Positions 17,778 through 26,972 of a stretch of 64,000 nucleotides of DNA are shown piece after piece; position 1 is the stretch's first letter; each line of letters begins with the position of its first letter. The notes under the pieces are model-generated. The model ran no database searches. It saw only the letters and a list, made by a program, of their open reading frames with translations, and had not been told where the DNA came from. A program made the position numbers and the translations under genes. The stretch spans positions 1 to 64,000 of the forward strand of contig JAUNIB010000005.1 of assembly GCA_030523645.1 (NCBI GenBank). Reading direction: 5' to 3'. This DNA comes from Selenomonadaceae bacterium (GTDB lineage Bacteria > Bacillota > Negativicutes > Selenomonadales > Selenomonadaceae).

Positions 17778-19244
17778 TCATAGCTCCTCAATCGTCCCAG
17801 CTATGAGCTTTACCTCTGTAGGAACGGTATTTAGTTCAAGGGTTTCTCTCGGACTGTGAATGTCCCTTGTAGTCACGCCGATGGACACGATGTCCAGCTC
17901 CGGTGCTTTCTGTGCATGGAAGCCGCACTCCAGTCCGGCGTGGATTGCCCCCACCTTCATGGGTGTGCCGTTCTGCTCTGTATAGACACGGTTCATTACC
18001 TCTGCCAGCCGGCTGTTCGCTCTGGGTGCCCAGCCAGGAGAGGGTGCCTCTGCCGAAAGCTGCCAGCCGGTAGCTGCCGCCAGCAAAGCTCCGCTCATGC
18101 GGAACTCCGCCAATCTCTCATCAATGGAAGAACGGGGGAAGAATATCACTCGGGCCTTGCCGCCGGTCTCAGCCTCCGGCCAAAGCACCTGCCCGATGTT
18201 CGCCGAGGACTCCACCAGCCCCGGTACGACCGAGGACATGCTGTAGACTCCTGTGTGCAGACTGGTGATAAGTTCAATGAGGGCCAGTGTATCCTCTGCC
18301 CCTGCCGATGATAACGGCCGCTTTGCTGCCGCTACGGTCACTATTCCTTTATTATCTGCCGGATATAGCTGCTTCAGCTTTTTCGCTGCCTTGGCGGCAA
18401 TGCTCCGCAGCTCTCCCTCGGATGCTGCCGCTACAATGATGGCCGAAGCCTCATCGGGGATAGCGTTCCTGGCGTGGCCGCCGCGGAAGGAAGCCAGTCG
18501 GTAGTCGATGGCTGCCGCTGCCAAATCTGTAAGGAAGAACGCCAAAATCCGCAGGGCATTGGCCCGTCCCAGACCGATACACTCACCGGAATGTCCACCC
18601 AGCAGACCTGACACCTTTATCTCATACGCCGTACCTTCCTCCGGCCCGATTTCTTCAAATGAAATCTCCCGCAGGAAATCCATGCCGATGCTGCCGGCGC
18701 TGCCGATGGTAAGCTCGTCAATATTCTCGGAATCGCAGTTTATCAGGCACTGTGCGTCTGTCAGCCATTCGGCGGCCAGTGCCCCGGCTCCGGTCATACC
18801 CGACTCCTCGTCTACGGTGATAATTGCCCGGAGAGGACCGTGGGAAAATTCATCCCGATGCTTGAACAAATAGAGAATAATGGCAATACCGGTACCGTCA
18901 TCGCTGCCAAGACTTGTACCGTCGGCAGTAAGTGTGTCCTCTCCCCGAATGAGCTTTATGGGGTCGGTCAGCGGGTCAAATGCCAGACCCGGCTCGGCTA
19001 CACAGACCATGTCCATGTGGCTCTGGAGAATCACCCTCGGCTTGTTCTCGCAGCCTGCGGCGGCCGCCACATCGGCAGCAATGTTTCCTGTCTCGTCACG
19101 GCGGACTTCTGCGCCAAGCTCGCGGAAGCGGCCTTCCAGATAGTCCCCTACTGCCTTCTCATGTCCGGAGGGACGGGGAATCTTTGCCAGCTCCGCAAAT
19201 TCCGCAATTACCTCGTCGATTATTTCTGTGTTGTTCCAGTTCAT
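17778..19244 (-). CDS. pepD: Aminoacyl-histidine dipeptidase (M20C)
   Basis: 488 residues, the usual length for PepD. Metal-ligand and catalytic motifs of the M20 family are in order: QSHMDMV (about residue 73), SLGSDDGTGIA (about 112), TVDEESGMTGA (about 141), NCDSE, and a late HAGLECG motif near residue 428. It is a cytosolic zinc dipeptidase acting on Xaa-His and related dipeptides in peptide nutrition. It reads toward the GNAT gene. A family A repeat lies just upstream. Confidence 0.93.
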   Translation of the reverse strand: MNWNNTEIIDEVIAEFAELAKIPRPSGHEKAVGDYLEGRFRELGAEVRRDETGNIAADVAAAAGCENKPRVILQSHMDMVCVAEPGLAFDPLTDPIKLIRGEDTLTADGTSLGSDDGTGIAIILYLFKHRDEFSHGPLRAIITVDEESGMTGAGALAAEWLTDAQCLINCDSENIDELTIGSAGSIGMDFLREISFEEIGPEEGTAYEIKVSGLLGGHSGECIGLGRANALRILAFFLTDLAAAAIDYRLASFRGGHARNAIPDEASAIIVAAASEGELRSIAAKAAKKLKQLYPADNKGIVTVAAAKRPLSSAGAEDTLALIELITSLHTGVYSMSSVVPGLVESSANIGQVLWPEAETGGKARVIFFPRSSIDERLAEFRMSGALLAAATGWQLSAEAPSPGWAPRANSRLAEVMNRVYTEQNGTPMKVGAIHAGLECGFHAQKAPELDIVSIGVTTRDIHSPRETLELNTVPTEVKLIAGTIEEL

Positions 19245-19483
19245 TATGACTACGCTCCTTTATTACCCCTCCGCCCTTCGGGCACCTCCCCTACAGGGGA
19301 GGCTTTTAGAGGGATTTGCTGTTACCCCTCTGGCCTCGCGATGCTCGGCCACCTCCTACAAATATGCTAAGTTCATCCTTCGCTTCACTCGGATATCCCT
19401 AAGCAGTTTGCCTGGCTCGCATTAAATTCGCGAGCTTATTAAGTGCTCACTCTCACCTGAATGGAAGGCTCTTATTGAAAAAA
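19245..19483. repeat. Intergenic region with family A repeats
   Basis: Two tandem half-units beginning TTACCCCTC at 19263 and 19322 contain CCTCCCCTACAGGGGAGG and related arms, related to 14349-14463. The remainder, to 19483, holds no gene I can support. Confidence 0.75.
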
Positions 19484-19512
19484 CGAGGGTGCTGCATTTC
19501 GCAGCACCCTCG
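19484..19512 (-). terminator. Terminator downstream of sepF
   Basis: CGAGGGTGCTGC and GCAGCACCCTCG form a perfect 12-base-pair stem with a 5-base loop. It is followed on the minus strand by a T-run. The next 220 bases to the end of sepF hold nothing recognisable. Confidence 0.88.
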
Positions 19513-19736
19513 AAAATATCTGTCATAATCCGGCAATCACATTTCACGCAATTCACAATCAAAGTGATATCACTTGGGAGTCAACAGCAATACCACATTT
19601 TTTGAGGGTTCAAAAAAAGATACCTCAAGCCGACCCTTCATTTCTTGTGGTTTTTCGCCTCATTGCGACACAAGATATTGTGGTCAGCAGCCGAACAATC
19701 CCGGCCAAATATTATGCTTTCAGGCGGTGGCTTTTA

Positions 19737-20198
19737 TTACCGACGGTCCTCTACCTTCACAGAAGAAGGAGCGTAGAGAATAAGACCGGCGGAAATCATG
19801 GTAACATCGCCGCTCAGTACATAGCAGGCACCGTTCAGGAAATCGAAGATGCGCTGCTGTTCACGGGCATCGGTACGCTCGAAGTTTACGATGGCAGCAC
19901 GCTTCTCTTTGATAGCGTCAGCGATTGCTGCTGCATCCTCGAACTTCACCGGAGTGAACACGGCAACCTTCATCTCAGGAGCTGCAAAAGCGGGATTGGT
20001 GTGAACAGTCAGCTCGGGACGGCGGCTGACCGGCTGAGGATCGGTGATGAAAATCGGAGCACCGTTGGCTACCCGGCGAACCTCTGCGCGCTGTGCGGCA
20101 GTGTCGGCCTTCTTCTCGGCAACCTGAAGGGTTTCCTCCTCCTCATAGACTTCCTCCTGGGGCATTACCCAGTTGGTCACTTTTTCCAAAAGACCCAT
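19737..20198 (-). CDS. sepF: Cell division protein SepF
   Basis: About 153 residues from the ATG at 20198, chosen because of GGGAGGA 8 bases upstream; this gives the family's N-terminal amphipathic membrane-binding helix (MGLLEKVTNWVMP). An acidic linker follows, then the conserved C-terminal domain (VAVFTPVKFEDAAAIADAI, VNFERTD, RIFDFLNGACYVLSGDV). SepF tethers and organises FtsZ at the division septum in Firmicutes. Here it stands alone, downstream of typA on the same strand. Confidence 0.94.
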   Translation of the reverse strand: MGLLEKVTNWVMPQEEVYEEEETLQVAEKKADTAAQRAEVRRVANGAPIFITDPQPVSRRPELTVHTNPAFAAPEMKVAVFTPVKFEDAAAIADAIKEKRAAIVNFERTDAREQQRIFDFLNGACYVLSGDVTMISAGLILYAPSSVKVEDRR

Positions 20199-20398
20199 GA
20201 TGAAAATCCTCCCATGTTTAGTTGTGAATGTGTGCATGATTGTCGGCGTCAAATCCCTTTACGGATAAGAAGCCATATTCTCACAATTCGTTATATACAG
20301 GAAAACTCCTGCTAATTGCAAGAACTTTTTTGTATTTTTTGTATTTTTGTCCCTTTCTCCCACGAATGCAGGACAAAACTACTACAAAATTTATGTAT

Positions 20399-22231
20399 TT
20401 ATTTGTCTGCTGCCGCCTTGATGGCATTCTTGCGGGCGCGGCCGCGGGTAGTATGGTCGAGAACAGCCTTGCGGAGACGGACATTCTGCGGAGTGACCTC
20501 TACCATCTCGTCATCATTGATGTATTCGAGAGCCTGCTCAAGGCTGAGAATACGGGGCGGTACAAGGCGGATAGCCTCATCGGAGGAGGAGGTACGCATA
20601 TTGGAAACATGCTTTGCCTTGCAGGGGTTAATATCGATATCCAGCTCACGGGTGTTCTCGCCTACAATCATGCCCTCATATACGGACTGACCCGGGGAGA
20701 TGAACATGACACCGCGATCCTGGAGAGTGAAGATACCGTAGCCGGTGGTCTCACCCTGCTCGAAGGCAACGAGGGAGCCGTGAGTACGGCCCGGGATGTC
20801 GCCCTTGTAGGGTACATAGCCGTGGAATACATGGTTCATGATGCCGTTGCCCTTGGTATTGGTAAGAAGGGCGGAGCGGAAGCCGATAAGGCCGCGGGCC
20901 GGGATAACGAACTCCATGCGGATGTAGGAGGATACCTCGGTCATGTTCAGCAGCTCAGCCTTGCGGCGTCCCAGCAGATCCATAACGGTACCCATGTACT
21001 CCTGCGGCACCTCAACAGTAAGGTTCTCAATAGGCTCGCAGAGCTGGCCGTTGATGGTCTTGTAAATAACCTCCGGCTTGCCTACCTGCAGCTCATAGCC
21101 TTCACGGCGCATAGTCTCGATAAGGATGGAGAGATGCAGCTCGCCGCGGCCGGATACCTTGAAGGTATCAGCGGACTCAGTCTCCTCTACCCGGAGGCTG
21201 ACATTGGTCTCTACTTCTTTGAACAGGCGGTCACGGATGTGACGGCTGGTAACGAACTGGCCTTCCTGACCGGCAAAGGGGCTGGTATTTACACCGAAGG
21301 TCATGGAAAGGGTCGGCTCATCGATATTAATGGTAGGCAGAGCCTCCGGAGCATCGGCATCGGCAACAGTCTGGCCGATGGATACATCGGTAAGGCCGGT
21401 GAAGGCAACGATGTCGCCCATGGAAGCGGTCTCAACCTCAACGCGCTTCAGACCCTGATAAACGAAGATTTTGCCAATCTTGGCCTTCTTCTCATGGTCG
21501 CCGTCGGTGAGGATGACATTCTGGTTTACCTTGGCAGTACCGCGGATGATGCGGCCGATAGCTACGCGGCCTACATACTCGTCAGCCTCGAGGGTAGTTA
21601 CCATCATCTGAAGCGGGCCGTCGGCATCGCCCTTCGGCGCCGGCAGCTCCTTGACCATCATGTCAAAGAGCGGGGTGAGGTCCTTGTTGTCATCTGCCAT
21701 ATCCAGCTTGGCGATACCGTCACGGGCAGCGCAGTAGATAGCCGGGAAATCCAGCTGGTCGTCATCGGCGCCCAGCTCCATGAACAGCTCCAGAACCTCG
21801 TCATAGACATCGTCTACACGCTGGTCGGGGCGGTCAATCTTATTGATAACAACGATAGGCTTCAGCTTCTGCTCGAGAGCCTTGCGGAGAACGTATTTCG
21901 TCTGAGGCATGGGGCCTTCAAATGCATCAACCAGAAGGAGAACGCCGTCAACCATGTTCAGTACGCGCTCTACCTCGCCGCCGAAGTCGGCATGGCCCGG
22001 GGTGTCAACGATGTTAATCTTTACATCCTTATACATGATGGCGGTGTTCTTGGAAAGAATGGTAATACCGCGCTCGCGCTCGATGTCGCCGGAGTCCATA
22101 ACGCGCTCGGCTACCTGCTCATTGGCGCGGAATACATGGCTCTGCTTCAGCATGGCATCGACCAAAGTGGTCTTGCCGTGGTCAACGTGGGCAATAATGG
22201 CAACATTGCGCAAATTTTCCCTGGTGGTCAT
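20399..22231 (-). CDS. typA: Translational GTPase TypA/BipA
   Basis: About 610 residues from the ATG at 22231 ([13 protein letters not shown]), preceded by AGGAGGAAGG; an upstream in-frame extension to 22339 lacks family similarity. G motifs are complete: [34 protein letters not shown]. Elongation-factor-like domains II, III and V and the TypA C-terminal domain ([17 protein letters not shown]) follow. It is a ribosome-associated GTPase involved in 50S assembly and stress or cold adaptation. Long frames on the opposite strand here are antisense artefacts. Confidence 0.97.
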   Translation of the reverse strand: MTTRENLRNVAIIAHVDHGKTTLVDAMLKQSHVFRANEQVAERVMDSGDIERERGITILSKNTAIMYKDVKINIVDTPGHADFGGEVERVLNMVDGVLLLVDAFEGPMPQTKYVLRKALEQKLKPIVVINKIDRPDQRVDDVYDEVLELFMELGADDDQLDFPAIYCAARDGIAKLDMADDNKDLTPLFDMMVKELPAPKGDADGPLQMMVTTLEADEYVGRVAIGRIIRGTAKVNQNVILTDGDHEKKAKIGKIFVYQGLKRVEVETASMGDIVAFTGLTDVSIGQTVADADAPEALPTINIDEPTLSMTFGVNTSPFAGQEGQFVTSRHIRDRLFKEVETNVSLRVEETESADTFKVSGRGELHLSILIETMRREGYELQVGKPEVIYKTINGQLCEPIENLTVEVPQEYMGTVMDLLGRRKAELLNMTEVSSYIRMEFVIPARGLIGFRSALLTNTKGNGIMNHVFHGYVPYKGDIPGRTHGSLVAFEQGETTGYGIFTLQDRGVMFISPGQSVYEGMIVGENTRELDIDINPCKAKHVSNMRTSSSDEAIRLVPPRILSLEQALEYINDDEMVEVTPQNVRLRKAVLDHTTRGRARKNAIKAAADK

Positions 22232-22394
22232 TTGAAAATCCTTCCTCCTGTTACTTTCTACAATTAATACTACTCTTACGCCAAAGCGTTGTTTAACAAA
22301 TAAACCTCTGCCCGAAAAAGGCGCACCAAAAATAGACAAACAACGGCCCTTCTCGTGTCAGTAACTTCCATAATATTATAATATCCTGTTGGTG

Positions 22395-23825
22395 TCAATC
22401 TTTTTCTGTATAGTTACGGTGCAGCCGTACTACCTCTCTGCTTATCAAACCGATGGCCTCTGTTATCTGCTCCCCGGACAGGGATGAGTAGTTTATAAGG
22501 AAGTCATGCTGATTCCTGTTCTCCTCCTGCCAGTAGTACTCCGACAGCCCCCGGAGCTTCACGCCCCGCCGCTCCATGATGCCGGAGAATTTCTCATCGG
22601 TACAGGGAATATCCATCCGCAGCAGGAAATGCAGTCCCGCATCCTCCTCCAGTATCTCCGCGAAGGCCGCCATGGGGCTGGCTTTTATTGTTTCTATCAG
22701 CAGGTCTCTCTGCTTCCGGTAGAAATTCCGCATCCTGTTGATGTGCTTCTCAAAGTATCCCTTCTCCAGAAACTTCGCCGCCGTCAGCTGAATCAGTGTC
22801 GTTACCGGGCAGGAATAAAAGGACAGCCGCCGGTAATACTCATTCATAAGGTGCCTCGGCAGCACCATATAGCTCATTCGTATCGTGTTGGAAATTGACT
22901 TGGAGAAAGTATTCAGATATATGACCCGCTCATTCACATCAATGCTCATGAGCGTGGGGATTGGCTTCCCCGTCATCCGGAATTCACTGTCGTAATCGTC
23001 CTCGATGATATACCTGCCCTCTCCCTTAGACGCCCAGCCCAGCAGCTCATACCGCCGGCTGATGGGCGTTATCCTCCCTGTAGGGAACTGATGGGAGGGG
23101 GATATGTGCGCCACCTGCACCTGCTCTCTCTCAAGCTGCTCCACACATATTCCGCTGCCGTCCAGCGGGATGTGCCGCACCTTTGCTCCGCAGGCCTCAT
23201 AGACCCGGGCCGTCTTGGAGAACCCCGGGTTCTCTACTCCGTAGATTTTATTCTGCCCCAGCAGCTGCACAAGCTGACCGTACAGGTACTCCGTCCCCGC
23301 TCCGACGATTATCTGCTCCGGGTCCACCGTCATATTGCGAAAAGCCAGCAGATGCTCGGCAATGGCCCGTCTCAGGACAAGCGCGCCGCCGCTTGGCGGC
23401 ATCACCAGCAGCTCCTCCTGATAATCTGTCAGACATTCCCGCAGCAGCTTCGACCATACGGTGAAGGGAAACATCTCAATATTTGAACCGTTGCCGGAGA
23501 AATCTGCCAGATACTTCCGGCCGCCCTCCGTCATGGCTACATTTTCCCCGGTGACACTCCCCTGCTTCTTTGCCGTCACGCTGCTTATATCTGCGGCGAA
23601 AAAGCCCTTCTTGGGGATTGAATAGATATATCCCTCGTCAATGAGCTGATTGTAGGCATTCTCCACGGTAATGACACTTATACCCAGATTCTTTGCAAAG
23701 CTCCGCTTTGAGGGCAGCTTCTCTCCCGGCTTTATCCGGCGGGAAATTATGTCCTTTTTCACACATTTATACAGATGCTCGTAGAGCGAATCTGACCCTA
23801 TATCGGCAAATGAATATGTCAGCAT
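22395..23825 (-). CDS. pdxR: MocR/GntR-type transcriptional regulator PdxR
   Basis: 476 residues. An N-terminal GntR winged helix (LPSKRSFAKNLGISVITVENAYNQL, about 38-65) is fused to a fold-type-I aminotransferase domain, with the PLP lysine in YLNTFSKSISNTIRMSY (about residue 300). It is divergent from pdxS and separated by 118 bases containing an inverted repeat. In known cases PdxR activates pdxST and represses its own gene when PLP is scarce. The context makes this assignment strong, although MocR proteins with other targets look alike. Confidence 0.92.
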   Translation of the reverse strand: MLTYSFADIGSDSLYEHLYKCVKKDIISRRIKPGEKLPSKRSFAKNLGISVITVENAYNQLIDEGYIYSIPKKGFFAADISSVTAKKQGSVTGENVAMTEGGRKYLADFSGNGSNIEMFPFTVWSKLLRECLTDYQEELLVMPPSGGALVLRRAIAEHLLAFRNMTVDPEQIIVGAGTEYLYGQLVQLLGQNKIYGVENPGFSKTARVYEACGAKVRHIPLDGSGICVEQLEREQVQVAHISPSHQFPTGRITPISRRYELLGWASKGEGRYIIEDDYDSEFRMTGKPIPTLMSIDVNERVIYLNTFSKSISNTIRMSYMVLPRHLMNEYYRRLSFYSCPVTTLIQLTAAKFLEKGYFEKHINRMRNFYRKQRDLLIETIKASPMAAFAEILEEDAGLHFLLRMDIPCTDEKFSGIMERRGVKLRGLSEYYWQEENRNQHDFLINYSSLSGEQITEAIGLISREVVRLHRNYTEKD

Positions 23826-23866
23826 TTATCCATCATCCTCATTTCTGACATTTCTGAATATATACA

Positions 23867-23892
23867 AACTGGCCATTTTAATATGGTCAGTT
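23867..23892. promoter_or_regulatory. Candidate PdxR operator between pdxR and pdxS
   Basis: Inverted repeat AACTGGCCAT - 6 bases - ATGGTCAGTT with one mismatch. It lies just downstream of the putative pdxR -10 box and about 60 bases upstream of pdxS, fitting autorepression of pdxR and activation of pdxS. Confidence 0.7.
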
Positions 23893-23894
23893 TT

Positions 23895-23923
23895 ATTATA
23901 GTATCTCATCAACCGGTTGTCTA
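23895..23923 (-). promoter_or_regulatory. Putative pdxR promoter
   Basis: Minus-strand TATAAT (plus 23895-23900) with TAGACA 17 bases upstream (plus 23918-23923). The inverted repeat lies immediately downstream. Confidence 0.6.
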
Positions 23924-23924
23924 C

Positions 23925-23930
23925 TATACT
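23925..23930 (+). promoter_or_regulatory. Putative -10 box of pdxST
   Basis: TATACT about 20 bases before the pdxS start. There is no good -35 box, as expected for an activator-dependent promoter. Confidence 0.5.
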
Positions 23931-23949
23931 ATGAAATGAGGATATGAAA

Positions 23950-24825
23950 ATGACGAATGAACGCTACGAGCTGAACAAGAACCTCGCCCAGATGCTGAAG
24001 GGCGGCGTAATAATGGATGTAACTACTCCGGAGCAGGCAAGGATTGCCGAGGCCGCCGGCGCCTGTGCCGTCATGGCGCTGGAGCGGATCCCCGCCGACA
24101 TCCGTGCTGCCGGCGGCGTCTCCCGCATGAGTGATCCCAAGATGATACGGGGCATCCAGGAGGCTGTCTCCATCCCTGTCATGGCGAAGTGCCGTATCGG
24201 TCACTTCGCTGAGGCGCAGATTCTTGAAGCCATCGAGATAGACTACATCGACGAGAGCGAAGTCCTCTCCCCTGCCGACGATGTGTACCATATCGACAAG
24301 ACAAAGTTCAAGGTTCCCTTCGTCTGCGGAGCCAGAGATCTGGGCGAAGCTCTCCGCCGCATAAGCGAAGGCGCCTCCATGATTCGCACCAAGGGTGAGC
24401 CGGGTACCGGCGACATTGTACAGGCTGTCCGTCACATGAGAATGATGAACAGTCAGATTGCAAAGATTACCGCCCTGCGGGAAGACGAGCTGTTCAACGA
24501 GGCCAAGGAGCTGCAGGTCCCCTATGACCTTGTACTGTATGTCCACGAGAACGGCAGACTCCCGGTAGTAAACTTTGCCGCCGGCGGCGTGGCTACCCCT
24601 GCCGATGCTGCCCTCATGATGCAGCTGGGTGCCGAGGGCGTATTCGTCGGCTCCGGCATCTTCAAATCCGGCAACCCGGAGAAGCGGGCCAACGCCATCG
24701 TAAAGGCCGTCACCAACTACAAGGACGCCGCCATGCTGGCCGCTCTCTCCGAGGATCTGGGCGAAGCAATGGTAGGCATCAACGAAAGTGAGATTCAGCT
24801 GCTGATGGCTGAAAGAGGCAAATAA
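23950..24825 (+). CDS. pdxS: Pyridoxal 5'-phosphate synthase, PdxS subunit
   Basis: About 291 residues from the ATG at 23950, 8 bases after GAGG; the ATG at 23944 is too close to the site. Family landmarks: [22 protein letters not shown], the active-site Lys in MAKCRIGHF, the second Lys in [19 protein letters not shown], and the phosphate-binding [23 protein letters not shown]. It builds PLP from ribose 5-phosphate, glyceraldehyde 3-phosphate and ammonia. It overlaps pdxT by one base (TAATG). Confidence 0.98.
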   Translation: MTNERYELNKNLAQMLKGGVIMDVTTPEQARIAEAAGACAVMALERIPADIRAAGGVSRMSDPKMIRGIQEAVSIPVMAKCRIGHFAEAQILEAIEIDYIDESEVLSPADDVYHIDKTKFKVPFVCGARDLGEALRRISEGASMIRTKGEPGTGDIVQAVRHMRMMNSQIAKITALREDELFNEAKELQVPYDLVLYVHENGRLPVVNFAAGGVATPADAALMMQLGAEGVFVGSGIFKSGNPEKRANAIVKAVTNYKDAAMLAALSEDLGEAMVGINESEIQLLMAERGK

Positions 24826-25385
24826 TGACCATCGGGATTGTGGCTGTTCAGGGGGCCTTCCTTGAACACGAAAAAATGCTGGACAGACTGGGGGTTGAGT
24901 ATGCAGAGCTTCGCCAAAAGTCCGACCTTGAGAGAGAATACGACGGCCTTATCCTCCCCGGCGGCGAAAGTACCGTACAGGGAAAGCTGCTGAAAGAACT
25001 GGATATGTTCGACACCCTGAAGAAGTGGATAGATGGCGGAATTCCCGTACTTGCCACCTGTGCCGGTATGATTCTTCTGGCGGACAAACTCTCCAATGAC
25101 GACAAGCATTATTTCCAGTCAATCCCCATGACTGTCAGGCGGAACGCCTACGGCCGTCAGATGGGCAGCTTTCATACCAGCGCCCGCTTTGGTGACAAAG
25201 GAAATATTCCAATGACCTTCATCCGGGCGCCCTTTGTCGAAGCTGCCGCACCGGAGGCAGAGATTCTGTCTGTTGTAGACAGCCATATCGTCGGTGTCAG
25301 GTACAAAAATCAAATTGCTCTGGCCTTTCATCCGGAACTGGATGATGACCTGACCGTTCACAAGACATTCTTGGAAATGATATAA
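24825..25385 (+). CDS. pdxT: Pyridoxal 5'-phosphate synthase glutaminase, PdxT subunit
   Basis: 186 residues. The class I glutaminase is complete: LPGGEST (about 44-50), nucleophile Cys in LATCAGMILLA (about 79), and the C-terminal His/Glu pair in LAFHPELDDD. It hydrolyses glutamine and channels ammonia to PdxS in a 12+12 complex. Its start codon overlaps the pdxS stop, indicating translational coupling. A terminator hairpin follows. Confidence 0.98.
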   Translation: MTIGIVAVQGAFLEHEKMLDRLGVEYAELRQKSDLEREYDGLILPGGESTVQGKLLKELDMFDTLKKWIDGGIPVLATCAGMILLADKLSNDDKHYFQSIPMTVRRNAYGRQMGSFHTSARFGDKGNIPMTFIRAPFVEAAAPEAEILSVVDSHIVGVRYKNQIALAFHPELDDDLTVHKTFLEMI

Positions 25386-25391
25386 AACACG

Positions 25392-25440
25392 AAATCACCG
25401 TTGTGCAGGAATTAAGCGTCCTGCGCAACGGTGATTATTC
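25392..25440 (+). terminator. Terminator of pdxST
   Basis: AATCACCGTTG...CAACGGTGATT outer stem with an inner TGCAGG/CCTGCG pairing, followed by a short T-rich stretch. Confidence 0.85.
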
Positions 25441-25545
25441 ATTCTGTGTCCATAGAAAATTTCTGTAGGCACAACAGACAATATAGGGTAAAATAAAAAT
25501 GTCTTGTAATACATAATAAGAGCGAATTGCAATCGGAGGACTAAA

Positions 25546-25980
25546 ATGTTCATTCTTGTAATAGACGGTCAAAGCGGCGGCATCGGCCGCAGCCTTATCG
25601 AAAAGCTGAAGGCCGCCCTGCCGGATGATGCGGATGTCACCATCGGCGCCGCCGGCACCAACTACGGAGCTACTGCCAACATGGTGAAGGGCGGTGCCTC
25701 TTTCGGCGCCACCGGCGATAATGCTATTGTGTTCAATGCCGCCAAGGCCGACATCATCCTGGGGCCGGTGGGCATCGTTATGGCCAACGCAATCCACGGA
25801 GAGATAAGTCCCGCTGTGGCAGCGGCCATCACCTCCGGCGATGCGAAGCTGATACTGGTCGCTACCAATAAATGGCGGGCACTGCTGGCCGGACTGCCGG
25901 AAAAAAAGATATCGGAATATGTGGCAGATGCTGTACAGCTGACGCTGAATGCTCTGAAAGAAAAGTCGGGCCTCTGCTAA
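25546..25980 (+). CDS. DUF3842 family protein
   Basis: 144 residues with GGAGGA before the ATG. The sequence opens with a Rossmann-like nucleotide-binding pattern (ILVIDGQSGGIGRSLIEKL), then IGAAGTNYGATANMVKGGA and a glycine-rich GPVGIVMANAIHGEISPAVAAAI. This matches the conserved DUF3842 family found in anaerobic Firmicutes. No function has been shown. It stands alone between the pdxST terminator and a family A repeat whose last hairpin may terminate it. Confidence 0.85.
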   Translation: MFILVIDGQSGGIGRSLIEKLKAALPDDADVTIGAAGTNYGATANMVKGGASFGATGDNAIVFNAAKADIILGPVGIVMANAIHGEISPAVAAAITSGDAKLILVATNKWRALLAGLPEKKISEYVADAVQLTLNALKEKSGLC

Positions 25981-25988
25981 AAACAAAA

Positions 25989-26156
25989 GGCCCCCATTTA
26001 GGGGGGCTGTCACCGAAGGTGACTGGGGGGTAAATGACGCTCGGCTTATTACCCCTCCGCCCTTCGGGCACCTCCCCTACAGGGGAGGCTGCTAGAATGA
26101 TTAGCAGTTACCCCTCCGGACTGCTTCGCAGCCCACCTCCCCTAAAGGGGAGGCTT
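25989..26156. repeat. Family A repeat cluster with terminator-like end
   Basis: Three sub-units: CCCCCATTTAGGGGGG at 25991, TTACCCCTCCGCC at 26048 with CCTCCCCTACAGGGGAGG, and TTACCCCTCCGGA at 26108 ending in CCTCCCCTAAAGGGGAGG plus a T-run. The last can act as a rightward terminator. It fills the gap between the DUF3842 gene and the ABC ATPase gene. Confidence 0.78.
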
Positions 26157-26184
26157 TTTTATTATGCGATAGCCTCTTTTTTAT

Positions 26185-26955
26185 TTACAGACTAAATCGT
26201 CTCGCCTTGGCCAACAGATAGCGGGTATATTCATGCTGTGGATCGGTCAGTACCGTTTCCGGTGTGCCCGCCTCCACTACAACACCTTTGTCCATGATAT
26301 ACATATAGTCGCATATCTGCTGCAGGAAGCCCAGCTCATGAGAAACGATGACGATAGCCGCTCCGGCTGTCTCCTCCGACGCTTCCTTGAACCGCAGGAA
26401 TTCTTCCAGCACCATATCCTGTGCCACAACATCAAGACCGCTGGTCGGCTCATCGGCCAGCAGCAGCCTTGCCTGCTGCAGCAGGCACATGGCCAGACAC
26501 ACCCGCTGATTCTGCCCGCCGGACAGTTCAAAGGGATATTTCTCCAGCACAGCTTTCGGTTCCGGCAGATTCAGCTTCGCCAAGGCTTCGGCTGCCGCTT
26601 CTTCGAGTTCCTTCTTGTTCATTCCCTGACAGACGCCCATATTGGCAAACTGCTGTCGAATAGTCGCCAGCGGGAAGAGACTGCCCTGTGGATTTTGCGG
26701 CATGAAAGCCATTTCCCTGCCTTGCAGCTGACGGTGAAGCTCACTTGTCAGAGCCTCGCCCTGCCAGAGCAGCTGACCGCTGACTGTCGCCGCCGTCGGC
26801 AGGATTCCGGCCATAGCGTTCAGCAGAGTAGTCTTGCCGCAGCCGGAGGCTCCGGCAACACCGACTATTTTCCCTGCCTCAACGGACACATTGACCTGCT
26901 TAAGCACGGCGACTCCGTCATAGGCAACAGACAAGTCCTTCGTTTCTAACAGCAT
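26185..26955 (-). CDS. ABC transporter ATP-binding protein, nickel/peptide (Opp/Nik/Dpp) type
   Basis: About 256 residues from the ATG at 26955 (GGAG 6 bases upstream). All ATPase motifs are present: Walker A GASGCGKTT, Q-loop FMPQNPQGSLFPLA, signature ELSGGQNQR, Walker B LLLADEPTSGLD and the switch His in IVSHELG. The PQNP Q-loop is characteristic of the peptide/nickel subfamily. It is the last gene of the transporter operon. Related transporters usually have two different ATPase genes; only one is present here, so it may form a homodimer or pair with a distant subunit. Confidence 0.92.
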   Translation of the reverse strand: MLLETKDLSVAYDGVAVLKQVNVSVEAGKIVGVAGASGCGKTTLLNAMAGILPTAATVSGQLLWQGEALTSELHRQLQGREMAFMPQNPQGSLFPLATIRQQFANMGVCQGMNKKELEEAAAEALAKLNLPEPKAVLEKYPFELSGGQNQRVCLAMCLLQQARLLLADEPTSGLDVVAQDMVLEEFLRFKEASEETAGAAIVIVSHELGFLQQICDYMYIMDKGVVVEAGTPETVLTDPQHEYTRYLLAKARRFSL

Positions 26956-26972
26956 AGATGCTCCTTGAGTTT

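Noticed and set aside
20240-22267. A 675-residue frame on the plus strand
   Set aside because: It is exactly antisense to typA, which has full family motifs; the frame has no family signature and is a codon-bias artefact.
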